From Pontixanthobacter aquaemixtae (lineage in GTDB: Bacteria > Pseudomonadota > Alphaproteobacteria > Sphingomonadales > Sphingomonadaceae): a DNA stretch of 64,000 nucleotides. This document shows positions 1-8,540 of the stretch, in pieces (position 1 is the first letter of the stretch; each line of letters opens with the position of its first letter). The notes beneath the pieces were generated by a model, which searched no databases, had not been told where the DNA came from, and was given only the letters and a program-made list of their open reading frames with translations. The stretch lies in the NCBI RefSeq assembly GCF_009827395.1, contig NZ_WTYX01000002.1, positions 992,001-1,056,000 on the forward strand. Reading direction: 5' to 3'. A program made the position numbers and the translations under genes.

Positions 1-1
1 T

Positions 2-526
2 ATCCAGCCTACCGACGATGGGGAAAAGCTGTTTGCGGAGATGGATGACGACGCACCGGCTCTCAAATTTCTAGGAGAGACATTGGCATCCTATTTGCTG
101 TCTGATGAAATTCGCGAAGAGAAGATCGCCGAGGATCAGGCTATTGCAGCCGAGTTGGCTGAAGAAAGAGCACGTGAAAATGCCCAGAAAGAGCGTGAAC
201 GCGAAATTGACTCAGCGTTTGCTGCCGAAGGCGACGCTGCGCTCAACGCGGCGGAAGTGCAGCGCAAACTGGCCTCGGAGCGTATCAATGCCGTCTGGCT
301 AGCCATGCCGGCCGACATTCAAAGAGACCTGGACGATTTGCATTCGGCTTGGGTGAAGCAAATGAAAGCGCGCTGCGCAAGCGAAGCGGCCGGTAGCGAC
401 GAACGGAGTTCCATGCGCAAGGCGAAGGAACTGAATTGCCAAACACGGTTGGTCCGCAGTTGTGCCAACACTTTGAACCGCAATGTCGGCAGCACGTCAT
501 CGCGGATGCGTTACTGTCGATTCTAG
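2..526 (+). CDS. LprI-like (DUF1311-type) protein, 5' partial
   Basis: The reading frame is open from base 2, so the gene begins left of the window; the ATG at 41 is probably internal. A charged, probably coiled-coil stretch rich in E, A and R is followed by a C-terminal segment with W-x6-R, a Cys, and a later Cys and R-rich part (C113, C132, C140 counted from the ATG at 41). This resembles the lysozyme-inhibitor LprI-type domain, whose members bind or counter lysozyme in the periplasm. No N-terminus is visible, so export cannot be judged. The family assignment rests on residue pattern only. Confidence 0.6.
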   Translation: MQPTDDGEKLFAEMDDDAPALKFLGETLASYLLSDEIREEKIAEDQAIAAELAEERARENAQKEREREIDSAFAAEGDAALNAAEVQRKLASERINAVWLAMPADIQRDLDDLHSAWVKQMKARCASEAAGSDERSSMRKAKELNCQTRLVRSCANTLNRNVGSTSSRMRYCRF

Positions 527-651
527 TACTCCGGGCGCATTGGCCATACGCTGCCGGGAGCATTCGGTGATACTGTAGGATCGACACGGTCTGGGCCGAG
601 CAGCAGAGCAGCCCGCACGCCATGAACCCGATTGGAATACGAGTTTAAGCC

Positions 652-1092
652 ATGAGACATTTTTGTATCGCACTTGTAACCGCGCTCTCGCTATCGGCTG
701 CGGGGTGTCAGAACCGCGCGGGTCCCGGCGGCGTCACCGCGGATGATGCAGAGGTGTTTTCGGCAATCGCACCGGAGGAGAAGCTCTATTTCGGCGGGAA
801 CGAGCCGTTCTGGGGCGGCGATGCGGTGGGGCAGGAGCTGCGCTATACCACGCCCGAAAACATCGATGGCGATGTGATTGCGGTGAAACGTTTTGCGGGA
901 CTGGGCGGTCTGGGCCTGAGCGGGGAGTTGGGCGGCAAGCCTTTCGATATGCTGGTCACCGATGCGCCATGCGACGACACGATGGCGGACCGGTCATACC
1001 CCTTCACCATCACTCTCAAGATTGGAGAGGAAACGCGCGAGGGTTGCGGCTGGACCGATGCAAAACCCTTTACCGGCGATGCAAATCCGTAA
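652..1092 (+). CDS. Putative lipoprotein of the COG3650 type
   Basis: 146 residues. An N-terminal hydrophobic stretch ends in a lipobox-like AAGC (Cys19), so a lipid-anchored envelope protein is likely. The mature part has the GNEPFW motif followed by a 'L.Y.TPEN' strand, which I associate with the small COG3650/HslJ-like family, and a C-terminal pair of Cys (CDD and GCGW) that could form a disulfide. Function is unknown. It stands alone, convergent with the next gene; no clear Shine-Dalgarno sequence precedes the ATG. Confidence 0.7.
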   Translation: MRHFCIALVTALSLSAAGCQNRAGPGGVTADDAEVFSAIAPEEKLYFGGNEPFWGGDAVGQELRYTTPENIDGDVIAVKRFAGLGGLGLSGELGGKPFDMLVTDAPCDDTMADRSYPFTITLKIGEETREGCGWTDAKPFTGDANP

Positions 1093-1174
1093 GCGATTCC
1101 GGACGCGATGATGCAAAATGAGGGAGCGCCGCAATTAATGGACGCTCCCCCATGTTTGCATGCCCGATGGCAGG

Positions 1175-2668
1175 TCAGGCGGGGCTCGCCTTCCCGGTTC
1201 CCTTGGCATTGAGATCATCGATCAGCTTGCGGATATCCCGGCCGACGGAAACCGATGCCATGATTAGCGCCGCGATCCGCCCGATCCAGGCAATCACCAC
1301 TGCCGCCGCACCGAAACCGGCTGATGCAACCAGCGATGCTGCCAGCACCAGCAACTGCGCGACCAGCTTGACGCTGGCGATCACCCAATCGACCCAGGAA
1401 AGGCTTTCCAGCATCTGGTAAACAATCGTCTTGAGCAATCCGAGACCGGCAAGCCCCGCAACGAATTTGAGCAGCGATTTGGCCATGCCCTCGATCCGGC
1501 CCAGGGTACCTTGCGCGCGTTGCAGCGTATTGATCAGCGGGGTGACTTCATCGGCCACGGCTTCCATGCTCGCGGCGAGCGTATTGACCAGAGTGTTCTG
1601 GAACGATTGCGCCAGCGACAAAGTTACGCCGATCCCGGCAACCAGCAGGCCGAGCCCGTCAATCGCAATCGCCGCTGCATCTTTGAAGATCTGCGCGCCG
1701 GAAAATTCGGGCACTGGTGCAGGCGGTGCAGACCGCTTGCGTTTGACATGCATCAAGGCTGCCGGTGGAGGCGTGCCGTTGAGAATGGCGCTTTCCAATG
1801 CGGCGCGATGTTGTGCGATCTGCCCGGCTTCATCCGGATGCGCGGCAAGAAATTCTGCAAATCCTTTGTCGACATGGTCTTTGTGGAAATTGGGATTGGA
1901 CGTCACCGCCAGCCAGTTGAGATAGTAATTTCCTGCCCGGTTGCCGCTGGCGACTTCGAAATAGTCGGTAGTCACCTTGTTGATCGTTTCGATCGATCCA
2001 ACCTGCGCATTGGCATCCTTCCAATAGGGGGTGCAAAAAACCACGGGCGGATTGTTCCACGGAACCGGGAAATAGACCCGCAGCACGTCGCCGGCGACTT
2101 TGTGCGCAGTGCCCGATTGCGCCGCATGCGGGACAACGTTGCGCGCGGCAGAGATGCTGTTGACGAAATAGTCGCTCGCGTGATTGGTGCTGACGGTGAC
2201 GACTTCGCTATCCGGCCCCGGATCCCCGACCTTTTGCGAACTGACCGTCTCCGCATAGCCGACCATGCCGTGATGGTTGTCCCAGCGCGGCGTCAGCATA
2301 TTGACATCATTGCCATCGGGCAGGCCGGGAACGGTCAGCAACCCGGCAGATGTCTTTGGCGTCGTGTTGGCAATCGCGCGCAGCCCGTGAATGTCGTCAA
2401 TCTCCGGATCGACCAGCAATGCGTTGAGATAATAATTCGATGCCGCGTTGGAATCGGCGACGGTCATCGTCCCGACGCCGTCATTTATCTCTATCCCCGT
2501 CACAGTGGGGATGCCGCCCACTGCGGCATTTTGCGCGTCCCACCATGGCATCAGCAATGCAACCGGATTGCGGCCGACAATATTGGGATCGAATGTCAAA
2601 ACGGTTTCGCCGCGCGCATTGCGGTTCTGCGGATCGTAAGCGGTAATTATTGTTTGTGTCTTTGGCAT
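1175..2668 (-). CDS. Triple H-type-lectin-like repeat protein with hydrophobic C-terminal helices
   Basis: 497 residues, not a family I can name with certainty. The N-terminal half holds three similar units of about 86 residues. Each has a '(T/M)P.W' strand (41-44, 126-129, 213-216) and a closing strand NYYLNALLV (78-86), DYFVNSISA (166-174) or NYYLNWLAV (247-255). The closing strand resembles the end of H-type lectin domains. A Pro-rich, basic linker (about 289-312) leads to three or four long hydrophobic helices (about 330-352, 399-420, 425-475). There is no signal peptide. The architecture suggests a carbohydrate-binding head joined to a membrane-inserting tail. ATG start with AGAGGAAA upstream. 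It is monocistronic with about 600 bp of upstream non-coding DNA. Confidence 0.75.
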   Translation of the reverse strand: MPKTQTIITAYDPQNRNARGETVLTFDPNIVGRNPVALLMPWWDAQNAAVGGIPTVTGIEINDGVGTMTVADSNAASNYYLNALLVDPEIDDIHGLRAIANTTPKTSAGLLTVPGLPDGNDVNMLTPRWDNHHGMVGYAETVSSQKVGDPGPDSEVVTVSTNHASDYFVNSISAARNVVPHAAQSGTAHKVAGDVLRVYFPVPWNNPPVVFCTPYWKDANAQVGSIETINKVTTDYFEVASGNRAGNYYLNWLAVTSNPNFHKDHVDKGFAEFLAAHPDEAGQIAQHRAALESAILNGTPPPAALMHVKRKRSAPPAPVPEFSGAQIFKDAAAIAIDGLGLLVAGIGVTLSLAQSFQNTLVNTLAASMEAVADEVTPLINTLQRAQGTLGRIEGMAKSLLKFVAGLAGLGLLKTIVYQMLESLSWVDWVIASVKLVAQLLVLAASLVASAGFGAAAVVIAWIGRIAALIMASVSVGRDIRKLIDDLNAKGTGKASPA

Positions 2669-3267
2669 TGTGTGTTTCCTCTTTCAGTTGCGCGACCGAA
2701 CAGTGATCCTCATCCCTCGACTGCGGTTCTGAGAGCGGCGAAGCGAAAGCGGCCATTGCTTCCGGACACGGCCAAGCCGCGCCAGAAGCAGTGCTGTGTG
2801 CTCTTGGGTGCCAATCACGCGCCAATCGCGAGCGCCAAGGCAGCCGGAATTGCGTTCCGGCCGGGCCCAGCTACTGTTGATGCGACGGTGTTATGTGTTC
2901 TCTCAGGAGGGAATGAAGAATTCCCACGAATCCTTTTCACTATACTTCGGAGCACAATAATTGGATGAAAACGACCCGCCCCAATTGGCAAGCAAACGCG
3001 CGCAGACCGGCGCCTGCCGGTTCATTGCGGGACATACGGCGCGCAACAATAGATTAGAGATTAGGCGAATCGTTGCACGCGTGCTAAACACCCCGCGCTG
3101 ACGTCGAAAATTGCGACGGACTTCGGTACTATGACTACGGACCCTACGGCGAGAGGCCGAGTGGCTCCAAATCTGGCGACGACTTCCTTTGAGTTCACGC
3201 ACTGACGCATACCCGTATGTGGCGATACTGCCGCGGCGGTAGATACGTTCTCGAAAGGAACGCCAGA
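2669..3267. other. About 600 bp intergenic region, no supported gene
   Basis: This gap separates the minus-strand repeat protein from the plus-strand cold-shock gene, so it must hold both promoters and the 5' leader of the cold-shock mRNA. Open frames across it have no plausible start, ribosome site or recognisable product. A stretch near 3110-3190 reads as a short coding-looking peptide without a start and may be a gene relic, but I cannot identify it. Confidence 0.5.
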
Positions 3268-3474
3268 ATGACTACAGGTACAGTAAAGTTCTTCAACGCC
3301 GATAAGGGCTATGGTTTCATCCAGCCCGAAGATGGCGGCGATGACGCATTCGTTCACATTACAGCTGTCCATGCCGCCGGCATGCAAACGCTGGATAAGG
3401 AACAGCGCGTCAATTATGAACTGGAGACAGGCCGTAACGGCAAGACTTCGGCGGTGAACCTCACCGCAGCATAA
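3268..3474 (+). CDS. Cold-shock protein (CspA family)
   Basis: 68 residues, the usual length for a single cold-shock domain. The RNP1-type motif KGYGFIQ and RNP2-type FVHI are intact, preceded by GTVKFFN. It binds single-stranded RNA and DNA as an RNA chaperone in the cytoplasm. The ATG at 3268 is chosen because AAAGGAA lies just upstream and the family begins exactly here; the upstream open stretch is leader. A strong hairpin with a T-rich tail follows, so the gene is probably monocistronic. Cold induction is known for the family but not shown here. Confidence 0.96.
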   Translation: MTTGTVKFFNADKGYGFIQPEDGGDDAFVHITAVHAAGMQTLDKEQRVNYELETGRNGKTSAVNLTAA

Positions 3475-3490
3475 GTCAGCCCTTCATATT

Positions 3491-3538
3491 CCGGATGTGG
3501 TGGTTGCAAATCAGCCACCGCATCCGGCTTTGTCTTTT
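3491..3538 (+). terminator. Rho-independent terminator after the cold-shock gene
   Basis: A near-perfect stem pairs CCGGATGTGGTGG with CCACCGCATCCGG (3491-3503 with 3515-3527) around a short loop, and is followed by CTTTGTCTTTT. It lies 16 bp after the cold-shock stop codon. Confidence 0.85.
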
Positions 3539-3557
3539 AACCAGCAGGAGAGAAAAT

Positions 3558-3803
3558 TTGAGCCAGAATTTCGAATTTTATAACACTCGCGCCAATGAAG
3601 CCGCAGCCGAAGCCAAGGCCGCGACGCTGGACAATGTACGTGAACGCGCTCTGCGCAGCGAAACCGCGTGGCGTGAAATGGCCGACCGTGCGCTGCAAAT
3701 GGAAAGAGAGCGCGAAGTCGCGCGGATCGAACGCGAAAAGCGTCAGGCCGAAGCCGCGGAACTCGCCGCGCAAAAGGAACTGGAAGCGGTCCCTGCCGAA
3801 TAG
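3558..3803 (+). CDS. Small charged coiled-coil protein, hypothetical
   Basis: 81 residues beginning at a TTG codon. AGGAG sits 7 bp upstream (3546-3550). The only upstream ATG candidates in frame lie inside the terminator hairpin, so TTG is the best start. The product is almost entirely Glu, Arg, Ala and Lys with heptad-like spacing, so a single long helix or coiled coil is expected. No signal peptide or membrane span. I do not recognise the family. It sits between the cold-shock gene and a convergent GFA gene. Confidence 0.7.
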   Translation: MSQNFEFYNTRANEAAAEAKAATLDNVRERALRSETAWREMADRALQMEREREVARIEREKRQAEAAELAAQKELEAVPAE

Positions 3804-3836
3804 CAGGCGCGCTGACACAACATCGAAAAGCGCGGG

Positions 3837-4289
3837 TCAGCTTTCCTCGAAAGTGTGACCCGCAGCTTTTGCCTCAGCAATAATCTCTGCGCCGGTTTTC
3901 ATCGGGCATTGCTGCGCAAAATCATAATATCCCGGCTTCTCGTCGACAAATATCTGCTGCAGAAATTCTAGATTGTCAGGCAGATCGAACAGCCCTGCCA
4001 GAAAGCTGAAATTGTCCGCCGGAGTATAGCGGTACCATAGATTGCTGCCGCATTTGTTGCAGAAGGCCCGTTCTGCCCATGCGGAAGAGGCATAGCTGGT
4101 CACATGCTCCCTGCCGCCCACGGTAAAGCTTTCCCCGCTCACCCCCATCAGCGCCGATCCACCCCAACGGCGGCACATGGCGCAATGGCACACATCCAGT
4201 TCCGCCTTCATCTGCGCGACCGAGATGGTCACAGCGCCGCACAGGCAGCGGCCCTTGGCATTGGCAATTGGATCGGGTGTTTCGGGCAT
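3837..4289 (-). CDS. GFA family (Mss4-like fold) zinc protein
   Basis: 150 residues. The zinc-binding pattern of the glutathione-dependent formaldehyde-activating enzyme family is visible: CLCG near residue 16, CHCAMC near residue 36 and CNKCG near residue 75. Members bind Zn in the Mss4-like fold; some act on glutathione adducts but most have no proven substrate. The ATG at 4289 is chosen over a longer frame because AGGTG precedes it and the family motif starts about 15 residues later. It is convergent with the coiled-coil gene. Confidence 0.9.
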   Translation of the reverse strand: MPETPDPIANAKGRCLCGAVTISVAQMKAELDVCHCAMCRRWGGSALMGVSGESFTVGGREHVTSYASSAWAERAFCNKCGSNLWYRYTPADNFSFLAGLFDLPDNLEFLQQIFVDEKPGYYDFAQQCPMKTGAEIIAEAKAAGHTFEES

Positions 4290-4382
4290 TGCGGCACCTC
4301 CGGTTTCGTTTTTGTCCAAGTCTTTCGTATGATAGGCGTCTATCAAGGCACCACACAACCACGCTGATGAGGACTTCGGACT

Positions 4383-5012
4383 ATGAAACGCATACTTGCA
4401 TCAACGCTTGTCGCCGGGGCTGCAATCGCCGGCTTTTCCGCTCCTGCCCATGCTTCCTTCGATGACCAGTTCGTGTGCGAACGGATCGGCGATGTCGATG
4501 TGCTGGTGGTAATATCGGCGCGCAATGATGCCGATGCTTATGTCCAGTTCAGTTCAGGCGATGGCACCGAAGAGGGGGAGCCGACAACCGAACCGATGCG
4601 CCAGATCCCCAGCGGTTCGGGCATCAAATATGCCGGGATGGGGGTGATCTTCCATGCCAAGGGCAATGAAGGCTTTGTCGAAACAGAGCTGGGCTCGGGC
4701 ATGTGCAGCAATCCGGCGGGCGAGACTGACGAAGCCGCCGAAGAGGCCGCGCTCAATATCCGCGCGCGGTCCTATGGCGGGATAGTTCGCGCCGGCCCCG
4801 GCATGGAATTTGACCGCGTCACCAGCCTGCAAGAAGGCGATCCGGTGACGCTGCTGGTCAATACGGGCGAGCATATGAACGGCTATGACTGGTTTATGAT
4901 CATGCTTCCCGATGGCGAAATCGGCTATCAATGGGGCGGCCTGCTGTGCAGCGACGAATTGCACCCGCCGGGCATCTATGGCGGCCGTAACGAGGCATGC
5001 CCCGTTCGCTAG
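4383..5012 (+). CDS. Secreted SH3-domain protein
   Basis: 209 residues with a clean signal peptide (basic start, hydrophobic core, APAHA before a predicted cleavage near residue 24). The middle part has two Cys (in FVCER and GMCSN) and resembles small periplasmic inhibitor-like folds. The C-terminal half, from about residue 120, has the bacterial SH3 pattern 'NIRARS..G.IVRAGPG..F' followed by 'WFMI..PDG.IGYQWG'. Such domains bind cell wall or protein ligands in the periplasm. The exact role is unknown. GAGGA lies ahead of the ATG. Confidence 0.8.
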   Translation: MKRILASTLVAGAAIAGFSAPAHASFDDQFVCERIGDVDVLVVISARNDADAYVQFSSGDGTEEGEPTTEPMRQIPSGSGIKYAGMGVIFHAKGNEGFVETELGSGMCSNPAGETDEAAEEAALNIRARSYGGIVRAGPGMEFDRVTSLQEGDPVTLLVNTGEHMNGYDWFMIMLPDGEIGYQWGGLLCSDELHPPGIYGGRNEACPVR

Positions 5013-5029
5013 TCTGTCCGTCCCTGTTA

Positions 5030-5075
5030 ACTCTGGATTGCCGCGGCGACAGCGTCGCATCGCAATGACGAGCTA
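5030..5075. repeat. Short REP-like inverted repeat
   Basis: A small imperfect hairpin pairs GGATTGC with GCAATGAC, and the inner GCGAC with GTCGC. It matches the general look of the degenerate intergenic palindromes common in sphingomonads and lies between two convergent genes. Confidence 0.45.
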
Positions 5076-5091
5076 GCCAACGACGCGCTAC

Positions 5092-5439
5092 TTACTGCTC
5101 CTCAACCCCCGCCCTCTCCAGCTCCGGAGCGAGGCGGCGGGTGAGCCAGAGCCACCACATTTTGAAATCCGCACCCAGGCTCCACAGCGGATAGGTGAAG
5201 GTCGCCGGGCGGTTCTTCTCAACCGTAAAATGCGCCAGCCACGCAAAGAAATACCCCGCGACAGGCATCGCGGCGAGCCACCACCAATTGCCCGTGGCAA
5301 AACCCGCCCACACCGCAAACACCGCCACTGCAACCACCAGCGTGGTCCCGAAATAATGCAGCGCGCGCGTCACCGGCTTGGAATGTTCACGCAGATAAAA
5401 CGGCCAGAACTCGGCGAAGGTGGTGTAGGTTTTGGTCAT
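5092..5439 (-). CDS. DUF962/Mpo1-like membrane protein
   Basis: 115 residues. '[19 protein letters not shown]' at the N-terminus and '[24 protein letters not shown]' in the middle are the conserved His-rich signature of the DUF962 family. Its yeast member Mpo1 is an Fe-dependent dioxygenase of fatty acid alpha-oxidation. Two hydrophobic segments (about 32-50 and 52-70) suggest an inner-membrane location. An enzymatic role is inferred from the family. It lies 23 bp downstream of the S41 peptidase on the same strand, so the two may be co-transcribed. Confidence 0.88.
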   Translation of the reverse strand: MTKTYTTFAEFWPFYLREHSKPVTRALHYFGTTLVVAVAVFAVWAGFATGNWWWLAAMPVAGYFFAWLAHFTVEKNRPATFTYPLWSLGADFKMWWLWLTRRLAPELERAGVEEQ

Positions 5440-5462
5440 GGTCTGGCGATCTCTTGAGGAGA

Positions 5463-6896
5463 TTAATACAGCCCCGGGATCTCGCGTTGGACGGCGGATG
5501 GGGTGTCGGGTTGCAGGATTTCGCGTTCGGCGGCTTGTTGTGCCACGCCGCCGCCGGGTTTGCCGGTGATCGGTGTGCAGGCGGCGGAGCCGGTGCGCAG
5601 GAATTCCAGCGCTTTGGCGGTGGAGGCTTCTGCCGGATCGCCCATCTGCGCGCTGATATCATCGGCAGCCTGGCAGGTGTTGGGCATCACGCTGGCGAGC
5701 CCGTCAAAATATTCGCCATTATTGTCGCGGTTGGTGGTCTGGAATGTCACCGCGCGGATGCGGTCATCGCAGGCGGCCAGGTCAAAGCCGAACTGGCCCA
5801 CCGGCTTGCCCGATGTGTTGGCGCCGACCAGCGCGATATTGCTTCCGAGATAGGGGATCATCGAATTGGTCACCAACTCGCTGGCAGAGGCGGTGCCGCC
5901 GCGTCCGATCACCGCGATCTTGGTCGGCTGGATCGATTGCGCGGCTGCTTCGAACAGTTCGGTCGAATTCTGGCTGGCCTTGCTCGGGCGCAAGATGGTG
6001 CGGCTGAACACCTGGCCGACAGTGTTGCGGCCCATCAGGTCGCCCATCAGTTCCGCGATGGAGACCAGCCCGCCGCCATTATAGCGGAAGTCGAGGATGA
6101 CCTCGGTCACGCCCTGATTGCGGAAATTCTGGAAGGCCGCGCGCAAATCCGCGTCGGCCGATTGGACGATAAAGGTACGCAGATTGATATAGCCGACCAG
6201 CTTGCCGCCATCATTGATGATCTGCGCGCCATAGCGGTTGGAAACGGCATCGAGCGGATATTCGGCTTTGGATACCGTCACCTGGGTTTCGGTGGTGTCG
6301 AGTTGGCGGATCACGAAAGTCCGCTGCACACCCGGATCGGACGGGCCCAGCCGGTTGACCACGCCTTGCGGCCCCTCGGTGGCCATAATCGTGGCTATCG
6401 ATTGCAGCGTAGATGGCGAATTGCCCAGCTGGATGATCTCGACCCCGCGATCGAAACCTTGCGGGAAAGCGGGTGCGTTTTCGAACGCCTCCAGAATGAA
6501 CACGCGGTTGTTGACCGTGTCATAGCCCAGACGGATGCCGAAACCGGCGCTCGACCCGTTATTGATCAGGTCGTTTTCTTCCTGGATCGAAGTGATGAAA
6601 GTGAAGCCCTTATCCTTGTTCTGTGCGCGGGCCGGGGCGACCAGCGCATCAAGATAGGATTGGACGGAGCTATGCGCGTTTTTGTTGACCGTGCGGTCGA
6701 GCAGTTCGGGGAACAGGTACCATTCGTCGAGAACGGCGAAAGCGAAATCCTGCCGCTCGGAAAGCGAACATCCGGCGGTTGTCGGGGTGGGGGTTGGGGT
6801 ACCGCCGCCGAAAGTCGGCCCGGAGGAATCCCCTCCGCCGCAGGCGACAAGAGAAACAGCAAGCGAGAGGCTGAGAACATTACGACCAATACCCAT
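5463..6896 (-). CDS. S41 family (C-terminal-processing type) peptidase, lipoprotein
   Basis: 477 residues from the ATG at 6896, which has GGAGA upstream. The N-terminus is a lipoprotein signal ending at Cys19 followed by a Gly, Ser, Thr and Pro linker. The catalytic Ser/Lys pair of S41 proteases is visible in '[10 protein letters not shown]' and 'NTSGKPVG'. A PDZ-like segment (about 130-200, with 'GFGIRLGYD') precedes it. The protein should be anchored in the envelope and cut unstructured C-termini of exported proteins. It forms a probable two-gene unit with the downstream DUF962 gene. Confidence 0.9.
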   Translation of the reverse strand: MGIGRNVLSLSLAVSLVACGGGDSSGPTFGGGTPTPTPTTAGCSLSERQDFAFAVLDEWYLFPELLDRTVNKNAHSSVQSYLDALVAPARAQNKDKGFTFITSIQEENDLINNGSSAGFGIRLGYDTVNNRVFILEAFENAPAFPQGFDRGVEIIQLGNSPSTLQSIATIMATEGPQGVVNRLGPSDPGVQRTFVIRQLDTTETQVTVSKAEYPLDAVSNRYGAQIINDGGKLVGYINLRTFIVQSADADLRAAFQNFRNQGVTEVILDFRYNGGGLVSIAELMGDLMGRNTVGQVFSRTILRPSKASQNSTELFEAAAQSIQPTKIAVIGRGGTASASELVTNSMIPYLGSNIALVGANTSGKPVGQFGFDLAACDDRIRAVTFQTTNRDNNGEYFDGLASVMPNTCQAADDISAQMGDPAEASTAKALEFLRTGSAACTPITGKPGGGVAQQAAEREILQPDTPSAVQREIPGLY

Positions 6897-7162
6897 GTGA
6901 AAACTCTCCGGAAGCGACTGCGGCCTTGTTTCGGCCTTCCAAATTGATGGAATAAGGATGCCGCGTGAACATCGGCTGGGCAAGCGGTAGGCGCGGATTT
7001 TATCCCGCCTTATCCGTAAATCGGCTGGAAATCGGGTAAATTGACCCCATTTTACACGTCACATCAGTGGAAAACCCTCGATTTGGTCCGATTTTCCCCT
7101 GTGCAAGCCTCGCAGCCGCCGCCGAAGGGGCGTAGAACATTATTTCAAGGAGAGAGATGTAA

Positions 7163-7771
7163 ATGTCCGCAGAAGTTCCCGCTTGGCTGAGCAGCGCCGT
7201 GAAAGGCGCGCATGCAGGCTATGCCAAGCTGACCGTTGCAACATTGGCCGACCAGCGCACATTCGGGCGCGGCGGTTTCGCTCTCACCAGCCCCGCTTTT
7301 GAAAATGGCGGAGAGCTGGATCCCTGCTTTACCGCTGACGAAGAAGACGCGGTCGCCCCGCCGCTCGAATGGAATGCTCCGCCACCCGGCACGCAGGAGT
7401 TGGTGATCCTGGTGGAGGATGCCGATACAAACGGAAGCGAGCCCTCCTGTCACTGGGCCGTTTGGGGACTCCCGGGGCAGAAGGGCATGCTGCTGGAGGG
7501 CGAAGTCCCGCCGCGCGTCGGCAAGAATTCGCAGCAGAATTCGGAATGGCTGCTTCCCGCGCCGCCGATGGATGATGACGCCCATTCTTACATTTTTCAG
7601 ATCTTCGCGCTCGACCTACCGATGGTCTTGATGCCCGGCGCTTCGCGCGCCGAGCTGGTCAAGGCGATGGAAGGCCATGTCGTTGCCGCAGCGGTGCTAA
7701 CCGGCACCTACAAGCGCGAGGAGGGCGACGACGACCCGGCCGATGGCTGGGATGAGGATGACCAAGAATAA
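7163..7771 (+). CDS. YbhB/YbcL family (RKIP/PEBP-like) protein
   Basis: 202 residues. The phosphatidylethanolamine-binding fold is indicated by 'FTLTSPAF-NGG' near the start, 'PPLEWNAPPPGT', 'LVEDAD', and 'CHWAVWGLP' where the ligand-pocket His is expected. No signal peptide, so it is a cytoplasmic member. Bacterial RKIP-like proteins have no settled function. AAGGAGAGAG precedes the ATG. The SWIB gene follows 35 bp later and may share its transcript. Confidence 0.88.
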   Translation: MSAEVPAWLSSAVKGAHAGYAKLTVATLADQRTFGRGGFALTSPAFENGGELDPCFTADEEDAVAPPLEWNAPPPGTQELVILVEDADTNGSEPSCHWAVWGLPGQKGMLLEGEVPPRVGKNSQQNSEWLLPAPPMDDDAHSYIFQIFALDLPMVLMPGASRAELVKAMEGHVVAAAVLTGTYKREEGDDDPADGWDEDDQE

Positions 7772-7806
7772 TACTAAGTGAAGCCAATCTAGGAAAGGAA
7801 TATACC

Positions 7807-8058
7807 ATGGCTGGCAAAAACAATGCACTTCAAAAACCAGTAAACGTTTCGAGCGAACTGCAGGCGGTAATCGGCGTAGCCACCGCAACGCGCGCTCAAG
7901 TTACGTCAAAGGTTTGGGAATACATCAAGGCCAACGGCCTGCAGGACAGCAAAGACAAGCGTCAGATCAATCCTGATGCGAAGCTTGGCGCTGTTGTAGG
8001 CAAAGACCAGCTTTCGATGTTCAAGATGACCGCTGCTGTGTCGAAGCACCTCAGCTAA
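7807..8058 (+). CDS. SWIB/MDM2-domain protein
   Basis: 83 residues, essentially a bare SWIB domain: 'R.QVTSKVWEYIKANGLQD..DKR.INPDAKL' and 'SMFKMTAAVSKHL' are typical. In eukaryotes the fold belongs to chromatin remodellers and MDM2; stand-alone copies occur in alphaproteobacteria and Chlamydia, where a role in DNA condensation or topology is proposed but not established. The ribosome site GGAAAGGA is good. The product is basic, compatible with nucleic-acid association. Confidence 0.92.
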   Translation: MAGKNNALQKPVNVSSELQAVIGVATATRAQVTSKVWEYIKANGLQDSKDKRQINPDAKLGAVVGKDQLSMFKMTAAVSKHLS

Positions 8059-8068
8059 ATCTTACACC

Positions 8069-8470
8069 TTATCGGGGGCGGAACGGCCATGTGGTCGTTC
8101 CGCTTACCCATAGCGCGAGCCAGATGATAATTGGCTGCGCAATCATTCTCGGCACATGATAGGCGAGACCCATTCCGCCATCATCGCGTGCCATATCCAT
8201 CGCAAAATGATTGATGTTGGCGGGCCATACGCACAGCGCGTAGAGGGCAAGCCCGATGCCGGCTGCCTTGCGAAGCCGGGGCCACCATGGCTGGACCAGT
8301 CCCGCCGCGCCCAGCAGTTCTGCAACCCCGGTCCACAACACCACCGCGCGCGGGAACGGCACCCAATCGGGCATGATCGTGAGAAAACCGCCCGGCGAGG
8401 CGAGATGAAAATATCCTGCCACTGCATAAAATATCGCGAGCACCCACATCAGGACCGCTTTGAAATTCAT
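8069..8470 (-). CDS. DoxX-like four-helix membrane protein
   Basis: 133 residues with four hydrophobic segments (about 4-24, 40-60, 68-86 and 104-124). The pattern 'A..YFHL..P.GFL.IMPDWVPFP..VV..TGVAELLGA' is typical of the DoxX/DUF417-like quinone-oxidoreductase-associated family. The ATG at 8470 is taken because GGGGG lies 6 bp upstream; the longer frame has no ribosome site. It is divergent from the dipeptidase and overlaps nothing. Function is not established. Confidence 0.85.
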   Translation of the reverse strand: MNFKAVLMWVLAIFYAVAGYFHLASPGGFLTIMPDWVPFPRAVVLWTGVAELLGAAGLVQPWWPRLRKAAGIGLALYALCVWPANINHFAMDMARDDGGMGLAYHVPRMIAQPIIIWLALWVSGTTTWPFRPR

Positions 8471-8540
8471 CCGGTTTCCCCCTTGGGAGCTTTGCGTTAA
8501 GCTGCGGCAACAACCCATAGCCCGCTTTCGGAGACCGTAA

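Noticed and set aside
1511-2968. A 485-codon plus-strand frame opposite the lectin-like gene
   Set aside because: It is antisense to a better-supported gene, has no ribosome site and a low-complexity product rich in Arg and Gly; it is the usual GC-rich shadow.
3110-3195. A short coding-looking stretch that could be a gene relic
   Set aside because: No start codon or ribosome site and no family recognised; too short to support as a pseudogene.
5454-6947. A 497-codon frame opposite the S41 peptidase
   Set aside because: Antisense shadow of a gene with clear catalytic motifs and signal; its product has no recognisable domain.
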